From assembly GCA_014208095.1 (NCBI GenBank), contig JACHMT010000001.1, positions 2,294,001-2,358,000 of the forward strand: a DNA stretch of 64,000 nucleotides, given 5' to 3'. The notes under the pieces were generated by a model, which saw only the letters and a list, made by a program, of their open reading frames with translations, searched no databases and was not told where the DNA came from. Shown here piece by piece: positions 46,225 through 54,907 of this stretch (position 1 is its first letter; every line of letters starts with the position of its first letter). Made by a program: the position numbers and the translations under genes. Source of the stretch: Actinospineispora eucalypti (GTDB lineage Bacteria > Actinomycetota > Actinomycetes > Mycobacteriales > Pseudonocardiaceae).

Positions 46225-47475
46225 CTATGCGGTGATCGCTATTCGGGGTTTTCGGCGGGGTGTCTGGCTGGCGTCTATCCATTTCGGGGGGACGAACTCC
46301 GGCCACCCGTTATGTATACGGATCTCCCACCCAGCGTGATGAATCATCCGGTGATGCGCCCAACAGAGCATGACCAGGTTGCCCAGGTCGGTGCGGCCGC
46401 CGTGCGTCCAGGGGATGAGGTGGTGGATTTCGCAGTGTCGGGGTTTCTTCGCGCAGCCGCGGAAGGCGCAGCCTTGGTCGCGGGCGGCGATGGCGCGGCG
46501 TTGGTAGTGGTCCACGGTGCGGCGGATGCGTCCGACGTCGACGACTTTGCTGTCCCCGTCCAGCACGACTGGGAGGACGGAGCAGTCGCAGGCGAGTTGG
46601 CGGATTTGCGCGGCGGTGGCCCAGCCGAGTCCGAGGGTGGCCCCGCGGGTGCGTTCGCGTAGGTCTTTCTCTTGAATGATCACGGTGAAATGGGGTCGTT
46701 CCCCGCCCTGGGTGGGGAGGTCTCCGTCGTTGAGCGCTTGGACGCACAGGGCGCCGAGGGCGTCGGCGTCGCGTTCGGGCAGGGTTTTGTCTTCGTCGTC
46801 GCCGCTGGTGCGGTGTCCTTCCAGCGCCAGGGACAGGGCGGTGAAGGTCGGGGTGTCGAGTTGGCCTGTGATCCGGCCGCCGTGGCCGTCGCGGCGGCGG
46901 TACAGGTGTAGTTCGTTGAGCTGTGGTTTCTCGTCTTCGGGTGTCGGGCCGTCTTGGTCCAGAGTGGTGAGTAGCTGAGTGCCGAGGCGGCGTAGTTCGT
47001 CGGGTCGACACGTGGTCGCCCACTCGGCGAGTTGGGCCTCGGCGCCGCTCCACATTGCCGGGTCGAGGCGTCGTCCGGTGGGGGAGTTGAGCAGGTCTTC
47101 GATGACGTCGGCGTGCGCGTGGTCGATGGTGAGTGCGCCGAGGGCGGTGGCGGTGGCCGCCATGATGGGTTCGACGGGTTGTCCGTCCAAGGTCGTGGGG
47201 AACACCGAGCGGGCCACCGCGACCATTCGTCGGGCTTTACCGGGGTGGTAGCCCAACAGGTCGGCGATCGCGGCGCGGGTGGTGACGCAGCGTTGGTCGA
47301 ATTCCCCGGACCGGTCTAGGTGGGCGATCAGTGACAGCCGTAGGTGGGCGAGGTCCCGTCCCAGTCGTTCGACGGCTTTGAGTCCTTCGATTTGGGTGGG
47401 GCCGTCGGCGGTGTCGAGGTATGCGCGCAGGGCGGCCACCGCGGCGACCGCTTCCTGAACGCTGGACTCGAACAT
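46225..47475 (-). CDS. DUF222/HNH endonuclease-domain protein
   Basis: 416 residues. The N-terminal DUF222 region (~1-290) is helical (LKAVERLGRDLAHLRLSLIA, LLGYHPGKARRMVAVARSVF). The C-terminal HNH nuclease domain (~320-385) has CAFRGCAKKP, CEIHHLIPWTHGGRTDLGNL and CWAHHRMIHH with the His-Asn-His set. This family is multicopy in mycobacteria and relatives (13E12-type) and may be mobile. Codon use is somewhat less biased than in the neighbours. The 234-nt gap above it (47476-47709) shows nothing convincing. Confidence 0.92.
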   Translation of the reverse strand: MFESSVQEAVAAVAALRAYLDTADGPTQIEGLKAVERLGRDLAHLRLSLIAHLDRSGEFDQRCVTTRAAIADLLGYHPGKARRMVAVARSVFPTTLDGQPVEPIMAATATALGALTIDHAHADVIEDLLNSPTGRRLDPAMWSGAEAQLAEWATTCRPDELRRLGTQLLTTLDQDGPTPEDEKPQLNELHLYRRRDGHGGRITGQLDTPTFTALSLALEGHRTSGDDEDKTLPERDADALGALCVQALNDGDLPTQGGERPHFTVIIQEKDLRERTRGATLGLGWATAAQIRQLACDCSVLPVVLDGDSKVVDVGRIRRTVDHYQRRAIAARDQGCAFRGCAKKPRHCEIHHLIPWTHGGRTDLGNLVMLCWAHHRMIHHAGWEIRIHNGWPEFVPPKWIDASQTPRRKPRIAITA

Positions 47476-47709
47476 GCGTTCATGTTAGCATGGGATGCGG
47501 GGCGAAACCAAAATGATTGAATGGGAGGTGTGCTTCGTGTGCTGTACCCGGCTTGCAACTCGGCCTAGGATCGGAACCGCCGGGTTCCGGAGCGGGTTTC
47601 CTGGCTGTGGTCCGGTCCAAAGAGGAATCTAAGACGAGGAGGGTTTCGATCCGTCCGGATGTCGCAGACATCCAGACGGGCCGGCGGTGCGCAGCGGCGC
47701 CGAACCATG

Positions 47710-48200
47710 TCACCGCGTCGTGAAGCGGGCCGAGGCGTCGCGTAGCGCTTCGAGTGCCACGCGGACCGCGCCGTGAGATTCCTCCCCCGCTCGGCACACC
47801 GCGAGGATCGTGCGGTTCAGCGCCGGGCGAGTGGTGAGAATCCGGACGCCGTCCGGCAGTGGTCCGCAGGCAAGGCGGGGGACGAGCGCGGCGCCGGCAT
47901 TGCCGGCGACCAGGGCGAGCTGTGTCGCATAGCTACCGACGGTGCAGCTCACTCGCGACTTGATCTTCTGTGTGCGCAGCACCTGAACAAGCCATTCGTG
48001 ACAGTCCGAGCCGGACGTCCAGCCGATCCAGGGCACGTCATCCACCTCGGCGAGGTCGACCGCGCCCCGATGGGCGAACCGGTGCCCGGCCGGCAGAGCC
48101 AGGTCCGCGACGTCTGAGAACAACGTGACGTGTGTGGTCCGGGGTGGCAGCACGCTCGGCCAGTCCGCCCAGCTCTCCACCACGCCCAGGTCCAGGCTGG
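47710..48200 (-). pseudogene. LysR-type regulator, N-terminal half deleted
   Basis: Only the second half of the LysR effector domain remains (SLDLGVVESWADWP, FAHRGAVDLAEVDDVPWIGW, LALVAGNAGAALVPRLACGP). The helix-turn-helix and first lobe are absent and the reading frame runs into a head-to-head transporter fragment at about 48200. A GTG at 48183 could start a peptide, but it would have no DNA-binding domain. Confidence 0.8.
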
Positions 48201-48557
48201 CCCGCGCTCGGGTGGCTGCTGGCGCTGGGCGTGATCAGCCAGGTCGCCGGGTGGCTGCTGATCGCCGGCGCGCTGGCCCGGATGTCCGCCGCCACCGGCG
48301 CGACGCTGATGCTGCTGGAACCGATCGCCGCGGTCGGGTTCGGGGTCCTGCTGCTGGGCGAGCAGCCGTCCGGGCTGCAGCTGACCGGCTGCGCGGTTGC
48401 GATCGCCGCGGTCTGCTTCGCCGGCCGGAACCCGGGGGTGGCTACTGAACGGCGCCGCGGCCGGCCGTCACCCCTCGCGGCCGCCGAAGTCGCGGAGCAA
48501 CCCGCTGTAGGGCTTGGGCGGGGGCGGGGCGTACTCGTCCCGCGTGCCGATGCGTAG
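48198..48557 (+). pseudogene. EamA/DMT transporter, C-terminal part only
   Basis: Reads GWLLALGVISQVAGWLLIAG, SAATGATLMLLEPIAAVGFG and LQLTGCAVAIAAVCFAGR, the last three helices of an EamA exporter, then a polar tail to 48557. The first seven helices are missing. The 5' edge coincides with the truncated LysR edge, so one deletion removed both starts and the shared promoter. The tail overlaps the racemase 3' end. Confidence 0.8.
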
Positions 48558-49211
48558 GCCCATGCGGACCAGGGACTCCACGCCCAGGGTTGCGGCGCGC
48601 ACGCCGTCCACCACCGGCACGCCCAGCTCGGCACCGAGCTGGTCGGACCAGTCACTCATCCCGGCACACCCGAGCACGATGGCGTCCGAACCGTCGGCAT
48701 CCAGTGCGGCGGCGCAGGCGGCGAGGGTCTTCTTCACCGCGTCCGGGTCCCGGTCGAGCTCCAGCGGGGCGATGTCGCAGGCGTGCACGCCCCGGCAGAA
48801 CCGGCGCATGCCGTAGCGCTCGGCCAGGTCCCAGGCTCGGCCGCGGGTGCGGGACAGCGTGGTGACCACGCTGAACCCGCGTCCCAGGAAGCTGGCCGAA
48901 TGCATGGCCGCCTCGGCGATGCCCAGCACGGGGCCGGTGGCCAGCTCGCGGGCCGCGTCCAGGCCGGGGTCGCCGAAGCAGGCGATCACGTATCCGGCGC
49001 TGCCCGCCCGCTCGCCGTCCGCGATGGCGGCGAGCAGGCCGGGCACGGCGAGGGCCTCGTCGTAGTGGCTCTCCACGGCGGCCGGCCCCATCTTCGGGGT
49101 GACCGCGTGGATCCGGGTACCCGGACCGGCCACGGATCGGGCACCGCGCTCGATGGCGCGGGTCATCTCCTCGCTGGTGTTGGCGTTGATGACGGTGATC
49201 AGCACGGTCAC
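48468..49211 (-). CDS. Asp/Glu/hydantoin racemase family protein
   Basis: 247 residues from GTG 49211, overlapping the NCS1 permease stop. Both catalytic cysteines of the family are present (VIACFGDPGLDAAREL and AIVLGCAGMSDW), with VLITVINANTSEEMT at the N-terminus as in hydantoin racemases. With a hydantoin-type NCS1 permease and a deaminase upstream it probably acts on an imported cyclic ureide or its product (inference). Confidence 0.9.
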   Translation of the reverse strand: MTVLITVINANTSEEMTRAIERGARSVAGPGTRIHAVTPKMGPAAVESHYDEALAVPGLLAAIADGERAGSAGYVIACFGDPGLDAARELATGPVLGIAEAAMHSASFLGRGFSVVTTLSRTRGRAWDLAERYGMRRFCRGVHACDIAPLELDRDPDAVKKTLAACAAALDADGSDAIVLGCAGMSDWSDQLGAELGVPVVDGVRAATLGVESLVRMGLRIGTRDEYAPPPPKPYSGLLRDFGGREG

Positions 49212-50713
49212 TCCACAACCGAGGCGGCCCGGCGGCCGATCACCGCGTAGAGCGCCAGCGCGATGCCCATGCCGATGAACCACGTGTACTGCGCGGCCGT
49301 CTTCATGCCCGGCCCGGTCGACCACAGCACCGGGACCAGCGCGGCGGCGGCCGCGACGACGGTGGCGATGATGGCCGGCGGGTGGTAGCCGCCGCGGTAG
49401 TGGTAGCGGCCGGTCGGCTCCAGGGTGAACAGGTCGTCCACCACCACCCGCTGCTTGCGCACCAGGTAGTAGTCCGCGATGAGCACCCCGAACAACGGGC
49501 CGATGAAGGCGCCCAGCACCTCCAGCGTGTAGTGGATCACCTCGGGGGAGTTGTACAGGTTCCACGGCGTGATCAGCACCGAGCCGACCGCCGCGATCAT
49601 GCCGCCGGCCCGCCAGCTGATCTTTCGTGGATTGGCGTTGGAGAAGTCGAACGCGGGCGAGATGAAGTTGGCCACGATGTTGATGCCGACGGTGGCGATG
49701 GCGAAGGTCAGCGCCCCGAGCACGATGGCGAACGTGGAGTCGATTCGGGCCACCGTCTCCACCGGGTCGGTGATCAGCTCGCCGAAGATCGGCAGGGTCA
49801 GCGAGGTGGTCACCACGACCAGGATGGAGAACATCAGGAAGTTGACCGGGAGGCCGAGGAAGTTGCCCCGCTTCACCGCGTCGAACGACCGGCCGTAGCG
49901 GGAGAAGTCGCCGAAGTTGAGCATCGGCCCGGAGAAGTAGGACACCACCAGGGCGATCGCGCCCAGCATGACCGGCACCGAGGCCCAGCCGGTGTAGCGC
50001 ACCTCGCCCAGGTTGAGGTCGATCGCGCTCCAACCGGCCCGGTAGATCAGGTACCCGGCCAGCACGAACATGACGACGTACACCGCCGGCCCGCAGAAGT
50101 CGATGAACTTCCGGATCGTCTCCATGCCGGTCCAGAACACCGCCGCCTGCAGGAACCAGAGCACGGTGAACGACGCCCAGCCGAGCGCCGAAAGGCCGGC
50201 GAAGCCGTACTGGTTCACGTCGGCCAACGGGGTCAGCGAGGGGGCGAGCTTCAGCAGCACGATGTTCAGCGCCGCCGAGGCCAGGTAGGTCTGGATGCCG
50301 TACCAGGCCACCGCGATCAGCCCCCGGATGATCGCCGGGATGTTCGCGCCGAGCACGCCGAAGGAGGCCCGGCAGATCACCGGGTACGGCACCCCGGTGC
50401 TCTGGCTGGGCCGGGCGACCAGGTTGCAGAACACGTTCACGATCACGATGCCGATCAGCAGCGCGAGCAGCACCTGCCAGCTGGTCAGCCCGAGCATGAA
50501 CAGGCTGCCGGCGGTGACGTAGCCGCCGACGCTGTGCACGTCGGACATCCAGAAGGCGAAGATGTTGTACCAACCCCAGCTCTGCTCGCGCAGCGGCGCC
50601 AGGTCCTGGTTGGTCAGTCGGGGGTCGTAGCCCGGTTTGATCAGGGCGGGGCCGGTGGACGCTTCGGATGGCGGCGCGACGGCGGTGTCGCGGTCCGCGG
50701 CGAGCTCGGTCAT
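49208..50713 (-). CDS. NCS1-family permease (hydantoin/allantoin type)
   Basis: 501 residues, 12 helices. N-terminal segment RLTNQDLAPLREQSWGWYNI-FAFW and TAGSLFMLGLTSWQVLLAL are typical of the Mhp1/PucI branch, distinct from the CodB-like permease at 41050. MLNFGDFSRYGRS is the conserved loop after helix 6. Located between the deaminase and the racemase on the same strand. Confidence 0.92.
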   Translation of the reverse strand: MTELAADRDTAVAPPSEASTGPALIKPGYDPRLTNQDLAPLREQSWGWYNIFAFWMSDVHSVGGYVTAGSLFMLGLTSWQVLLALLIGIVIVNVFCNLVARPSQSTGVPYPVICRASFGVLGANIPAIIRGLIAVAWYGIQTYLASAALNIVLLKLAPSLTPLADVNQYGFAGLSALGWASFTVLWFLQAAVFWTGMETIRKFIDFCGPAVYVVMFVLAGYLIYRAGWSAIDLNLGEVRYTGWASVPVMLGAIALVVSYFSGPMLNFGDFSRYGRSFDAVKRGNFLGLPVNFLMFSILVVVTTSLTLPIFGELITDPVETVARIDSTFAIVLGALTFAIATVGINIVANFISPAFDFSNANPRKISWRAGGMIAAVGSVLITPWNLYNSPEVIHYTLEVLGAFIGPLFGVLIADYYLVRKQRVVVDDLFTLEPTGRYHYRGGYHPPAIIATVVAAAAALVPVLWSTGPGMKTAAQYTWFIGMGIALALYAVIGRRAASVVE

Positions 50714-50761
50714 GCGAAATGACGCTATGTGCGATGTGTTACACCCATATCACGCGAAATG
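50714..50761 (-). promoter_or_regulatory. Candidate control region of the NCS1-racemase genes
   Basis: The 63-nt gap upstream of the permease has two direct GCGAAATG repeats (50714-50721, 50754-50761) 40 bp apart, flanking the palindrome GTGTTACAC (50736-50744). It is AT-rich compared with the genes. A regulator site is plausible; the regulator is not known. Confidence 0.35.
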
Positions 50762-50776
50762 TATATTCTGCCGCGC

Positions 50777-51262
50777 TCACGACCGGCGTTGCCGGTGAAA
50801 CCTGCGGTGCAGCTCCCGGACCTCATCGGTCAGCACGTCGGCCGGCCCGTCGACCTCGGCGTTCGGCACCACCTCGCGGATGGCCAGCGGCCGAACCGGG
50901 GGCGGTGGCACGTCCATCTCGGCCAGCCACACGCCCAGCTGGGCGGACGAGGCCGCGTAGACGATCCGGCCCAGCCCCACCCAGCCGTGCGCCGCCGAGC
51001 ACATCGGGCAGTGTTCGCCGGAGGTGTACACGCTGGCCCGCGCGCGCTGCTGGGGGGTGAGGTGCTCGGCGGCCCATCGGGCCAGGTAGAACTCGGGATG
51101 CTGGGTGTGGTCGCCGCCGGCCACGTGGTTGTGGTCCTCAGCGAGCACCGTGCCTTCGCCGTCCACGAGCACCGAGCCGAACGGCTCGTCCCCGGCCTCC
51201 AGCGCGTCGGTGGCCAGGCGAACGCAGCGGCGCAGGTGCGCCAGGTCGGTCTCGGTCAGCAT
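50777..51262 (-). CDS. Nucleoside/nucleobase deaminase (CDA superfamily)
   Basis: 161 residues from ATG 51262. Zinc site H55-P-E57 (TQHPEFYLARWA) and C85-P-M-C88 (SGEHCPMCSAAHGW); FGSVLVDGEGTVLAEDHNH fits the guanine/tRNA-adenosine deaminase branch. Pairing with NCS1 uptake points to a free base rather than tRNA as substrate (inference). The longer open frame upstream is a shadow of the YjbR gene. Confidence 0.9.
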   Translation of the reverse strand: MLTETDLAHLRRCVRLATDALEAGDEPFGSVLVDGEGTVLAEDHNHVAGGDHTQHPEFYLARWAAEHLTPQQRARASVYTSGEHCPMCSAAHGWVGLGRIVYAASSAQLGVWLAEMDVPPPPVRPLAIREVVPNAEVDGPADVLTDEVRELHRRFHRQRRS

Positions 51263-51266
51263 GCCC

Positions 51267-51608
51267 TCACGATCCCAGGTGCTCGGCCGCGACGCGTTTC
51301 GGCACGCACATCCGCCACGCCTCGGTGACCAACTCGCGCATCTCCTCGTCGTCGATCGCCGCCAGCCGGCAGTCGACCCAGTTGTAGCGCATGGAGGAGG
51401 GGCGGGGGAGCCGGAACTTGTCCGGCTCGGCCTCGACCAGCGCGGCCCGCTCCAGCTTGGGGTAGGCGAAACCCATGATCTGCTCGTCCGGGGAGAACGC
51501 CAGGTAGACGATGCGGCCGATGCGGAACCGGGCACCGTCCCCGACGTACCCGAGCGTGGTGCGCGGCAGGGTCAGCGCGTACTCCCGCACCGCCTCCGCC
51601 GTGGTCAC
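51267..51608 (-). CDS. YjbR/MmcQ-family protein
   Basis: 113 residues. Features: MTTAEAVREYALTLPRTT, IGRIVYLAFSPDEQIMGFAY, WVDCRLAAIDDEEMRELVTE-AWRMCVPKRV, matching the CyaY-like double-wing fold of YjbR proteins. The exact role is unknown (DNA binding has been proposed for the family). GTG start overlaps the beta-lactamase stop (GTGA). Confidence 0.88.
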   Translation of the reverse strand: MTTAEAVREYALTLPRTTLGYVGDGARFRIGRIVYLAFSPDEQIMGFAYPKLERAALVEAEPDKFRLPRPSSMRYNWVDCRLAAIDDEEMRELVTEAWRMCVPKRVAAEHLGS

Positions 51609-52510
51609 CCCGCCAGCGTAGCGACCGCGTGGGCGGCGGCCTCGGCGACGAGCGCCTCGCTGTAACCGGCGTCCCGGGCCGGCTTGCTGGTCATGATCGA
51701 GATGATCAAGGGCTCAGTGTGTGGCGGCCACACCACGGCGAAGTCGTTGACCGTGCCGTAGTCGCCGGTGCCGGTCTTGTCGGCCACCCGCCAGCCCCTT
51801 GGCAGCCCCGCCCGGATGCGGCGGGTGCCGGCGGCGGTGGCGTTGCGCTCCATCAGGTCGCGCAGGAGGTCGCGCTGCTCCGGCGCCAGCGCGTCGCCGA
51901 GCAGGATCCGCTGGTAGTCGCCGCCGAAGGCGCGGGGCGAGCTGGTGTCGCGCGGGTCGCCCGGGGTCGCCTCGGTGATGAACGGCTCGAAGCGGTCCAT
52001 CCGGGTCACCTGGTCGCCGAGACTCCGCGCGTACGCGGTGAGCTCGGCCGGCCCGCCGAGGTCACGCAACAGCAGGTTGCCGGCGGTGCCGTCGCTGTAC
52101 CGGACGGCCGCGTCGCACAGCTGGCGGACGGTCATGCCGGTGTCCACGTGGCGTGGGGTGATGGCGGCGTTGCGCAACAGGTCGGCCCGGGTGTAGCGGA
52201 CCAGGGTGTCCAGGTGCGACGGCGGGTTGCGCCGCAGCACCGCCGCCGCGGCCAGGCCCTTGAACGCCGAGCAGAACGCGAACCGTTCGTCCGCCCGGTA
52301 CTCGATGGTCGCTCCGGTACCGGTGGCCAGCGCGTACATCCCCAGGCGCGCGCCGTAGCGCCGTTCCAGCTCGGCGAGCCGGTGCTCGCTCCGGGCGGGC
52401 TGCGGCGCGACCTTCGGGTCCGGTGCGGTGGGCTCGTCGGCGCATCCGGCCAACGGCAGGAGCGCGGCGGCGGCCAGGAAACGGCGACGGGTGAAGGCTG
52501 GTTCGATCAC
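51605..52510 (-). CDS. Class A beta-lactamase, Tat lipoprotein
   Basis: 301 residues from GTG 52510. Twin-arginine start (FTRRRFLAAAALLPLAGC) with a lipobox, so probably exported folded and anchored. Catalytic motifs: S81-x-x-K84 (FCSAFKGL), S139-D-G141 (VRYSDGTAGN; SDG instead of SDN, as in M. tuberculosis BlaC), Glu in FEPFITEATPGDPRDTSSP (E175) and K245-T-G. The residue four after that Glu, normally Asn170, is Thr179, which may slow deacylation. Function as a penicillinase is likely but unproven. Confidence 0.88.
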   Translation of the reverse strand: MIEPAFTRRRFLAAAALLPLAGCADEPTAPDPKVAPQPARSEHRLAELERRYGARLGMYALATGTGATIEYRADERFAFCSAFKGLAAAAVLRRNPPSHLDTLVRYTRADLLRNAAITPRHVDTGMTVRQLCDAAVRYSDGTAGNLLLRDLGGPAELTAYARSLGDQVTRMDRFEPFITEATPGDPRDTSSPRAFGGDYQRILLGDALAPEQRDLLRDLMERNATAAGTRRIRAGLPRGWRVADKTGTGDYGTVNDFAVVWPPHTEPLIISIMTSKPARDAGYSEALVAEAAAHAVATLAG

Positions 52511-52628
52511 GCCCGCATCATCCGGCCCGGCCGTCGATGCCGTCCAAGACGGAAGCCGGGGGTTCGATGCGGAAGCGGCATAAAGGGACGTCATTTCCTC
52601 CCGCCACTTTCAACTTATAGCGCACCGG

Positions 52629-52648
52629 GGGGCTTGCGGCAAGACCCC
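52629..52648. promoter_or_regulatory. Rifamycin-associated element (RAE)
   Basis: GGGGCTTGCGGCAAGACCCC, a near-perfect inverted repeat recognised as the rifamycin-associated element described upstream of rifamycin-inducible genes in actinomycetes. It ends 24 nt before the helR start and lies where the -35 would be for the CACAAT -10-like hexamer at 52659-52664. Flanking bases extend the dyad to 52623-52652. Confidence 0.85.
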
Positions 52649-52672
52649 GGTGGTGCCGCACAATCTCCCGCC

Positions 52673-54844
52673 GTGGCCAAAAGCTATGCGGAAGAATTGC
52701 TGTCCGAACGGAACTATGTGGCCGGGCTCTACGCGCGGCTGGACGCGGAACGGGCCCGGGTGAAGGGCAAGTACGGCGAGGCACTGGGGGGCACCGGCGG
52801 TTCGCCCATGGAGCGGGACGTCGAGGTGCGGGCGCTGGCCAAGGTGGTGAAACGGCTGTACGCGGCCGACAACGGGCTTTGTTTCGGTCGGCTGGACACC
52901 ATTTCCGGCGAGCATTCCTATATCGGCCGGATCGGTATTTTCGACGAACGGAACGAGTTCGCGCCGCTCTTGCTGGATTGGCGGGCACCGGCGGCGCGCG
53001 CCTTCTACACCGCGACCGGAGCGACCCCGGAGAACATGCGCCGGCGCCGGCAGTTCCACACCCGGGGCCGCCGGGTGGAGGGCTTCACCGACGAGGTGCT
53101 CGGCCGGCCGGACGGTGCCGAGCGGGGCGACGCGGCGCTCCTCGCGGCGGTGAACGCGCCGCGCGGCGACGGCATGCGCGACATCGTGGCGACCATCCAG
53201 GCCGAGCAGGACGAGATCATCCGCCTGGACCACCCGGGCGTGCTGGTGATCGAGGGTGGCCCGGGCACCGGAAAGACCGTGGTCGCGCTGCACCGGGTCG
53301 CGTACCTGCTCTACACCCAGCGGGAACGGATGGAACGACACGGCGTGCTCGTGGTCGGCCCGAACCCGTCGTTCCTCGACCACATCGGCCGGGTGCTGCC
53401 GTCGCTGGGCGAGTCCGACGTGGTCTTCATGACCACCGGTGACCTGGTACCCGGCATGCGCGTCACCGCCGAGGACGGTCCGGAGGCCGCGCGGCTCAAG
53501 GGTTCGCTGAAGATCCTGGACGTGCTGAGGGCGGCGATCGCCGACCGGCAGACGTTGCCGGAGCAACCGGTGCCCGTCGCGCTGGGCGGCGCCGAGGTGC
53601 GCATCGACGCCGAGACCGCCGAATGGGCCAGGGAGGAGGCGCGGGCGAGCGGCCTGCCGCACAACGAGGCGCGCGGGGTGTTCGCCGACGTCGTCGCCTA
53701 CGTGCTCACCGAGCGCGCCATGACCCGGATCGGCCGGGGCTGGCTGACCAGGGCGGAGCGCGAGCCGTGGGAGCGGTTGCGCGCCGACCTGGCCAAGGAG
53801 CTCGCGGGCAACGACGAGTTCGTCGCCGCGCTGGACCGGCTGTGGCCGATCCTGGCGCCGGAGGAGGTGCTGGCGTCGCTGTACGAGTCGCCGGGCGCCG
53901 ACCCGGTGCTGCGGCGCGCGGACGGGCGGGCCTGGACGGTGTCGGACGTGCCGCTGCTGGACGAGCTGGTCGACCTGCTCGGGCGGGACCGGGTGGCCGA
54001 ACAGGCCGCCGAGGAGGCCGGCGCGCGGGAGCGGGAGACCGAGGCCGAGTACGCCGCCGGCGTGCTGGACAGCCTGGTCGACCGCCGGGACTCGATGGAC
54101 GACGAGGACCACCTGTTCGCCACCGACCTGATGTACGCCGAGGACCTGGCCGACCGGTTCGTCGAGCTGGACACCCGGGAGCTGGCCGAACGCGCCGCCG
54201 CGGACCGGGACTGGACCTACCGGCACATCGTGGTCGACGAGGCCCAGGAACTGTCCGAGATGGACTGGCGGGTGCTGATGCGGCGCTGCCCCGGCCGGTC
54301 CTTCACCGTGGTCGGCGACCTGGCGCAACGCCGTTCGCCGGCCGGGGCGGCCTCGTGGGACACCATGCTGGAGCCGTACGTGCCCGGCCGCTGGGTCTAC
54401 CGGTCGCTGACGGTCAACTACCGCACGCCGGCGGAGATCATGGACGTGGCCGCCGCGCTGCTGGCCGAGTTCGCGCCCGGGATCCGGCCGCCGGACTCGG
54501 TCCGGGCCTGTGGTGTGCGGCCGTGGGCCCGGCGGGTCAGCGGGGAGGAGTTGGCGGCCGCGGTCGAGGAGTTCACCCGGGAGGAGGCCGGGAGGGACGG
54601 CACCAGCGTGGTGATCGGGCCGCCCGGGGTGCCGGGCGCGGTGCCGGCCTCGGAGACGAAGGGCCTGGAGTTCGACGCGGTGCTGGTGGTGGAGCCGGAA
54701 CGGATCCTCGCCGACGGCCCGCGCGGCGCGGCCGAGCTGTACGTCGCGCTGACCCGGGCCACGCAGCGCCTCGGCGTGCTGCACCGGGAGCCACTGCCGA
54801 AGGCGCTGGGTGGGCTGGCGGAGAGGGCCGGCGTCGGGGCGTAG
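52673..54844 (+). CDS. helR: HelR-type RNA-polymerase-recycling ATPase (HelD family)
   Basis: 723 residues from GTG 52673. Superfamily 1 helicase-like: coiled N-terminal arm (KSYAEELLSERNYVAGLYAR), Walker A GGPGTGKT (195-202) in VLVIEGGPGTGKTVVALHRV, Walker B YRHIVVDEAQELSEMDW, motif III VVGDLAQRRSPAGA, then VNYRTPAEIMDVA and a final ETKGLEFDAVLVVEP and YVALTRATQRL. HelR displaces rifamycins from RNA polymerase in Streptomyces. The RAE directly upstream supports rifamycin-induced expression and this assignment over an ordinary UvrD. Eight nt separate the -10-like hexamer from the GTG, consistent with a leaderless mRNA. Confidence 0.88.
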   Translation: MAKSYAEELLSERNYVAGLYARLDAERARVKGKYGEALGGTGGSPMERDVEVRALAKVVKRLYAADNGLCFGRLDTISGEHSYIGRIGIFDERNEFAPLLLDWRAPAARAFYTATGATPENMRRRRQFHTRGRRVEGFTDEVLGRPDGAERGDAALLAAVNAPRGDGMRDIVATIQAEQDEIIRLDHPGVLVIEGGPGTGKTVVALHRVAYLLYTQRERMERHGVLVVGPNPSFLDHIGRVLPSLGESDVVFMTTGDLVPGMRVTAEDGPEAARLKGSLKILDVLRAAIADRQTLPEQPVPVALGGAEVRIDAETAEWAREEARASGLPHNEARGVFADVVAYVLTERAMTRIGRGWLTRAEREPWERLRADLAKELAGNDEFVAALDRLWPILAPEEVLASLYESPGADPVLRRADGRAWTVSDVPLLDELVDLLGRDRVAEQAAEEAGARERETEAEYAAGVLDSLVDRRDSMDDEDHLFATDLMYAEDLADRFVELDTRELAERAAADRDWTYRHIVVDEAQELSEMDWRVLMRRCPGRSFTVVGDLAQRRSPAGAASWDTMLEPYVPGRWVYRSLTVNYRTPAEIMDVAAALLAEFAPGIRPPDSVRACGVRPWARRVSGEELAAAVEEFTREEAGRDGTSVVIGPPGVPGAVPASETKGLEFDAVLVVEPERILADGPRGAAELYVALTRATQRLGVLHREPLPKALGGLAERAGVGA

Positions 54845-54868
54845 CGGTCGGGCGGAAGCGGGTCGGTG

Positions 54869-54892
54869 CCGGTCCCCGGTGGTGGGGATCGG
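54869..54892 (+). terminator. Hairpin after helR
   Basis: 9-bp stem (CCGGTCCCC / GGGGATCGG, one G-T pair) with a 6-nt loop, 25 nt after the stop. Confidence 0.6.
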
Positions 54893-54907
54893 TGCCGGAT
54901 TAAGGAT

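Noticed and set aside
49212..50573. 701-aa racemase with long N-terminus
   Set aside because: The extension is antisense-like noise within the NCS1 permease gene; GTG 49211 gives a family-length racemase.
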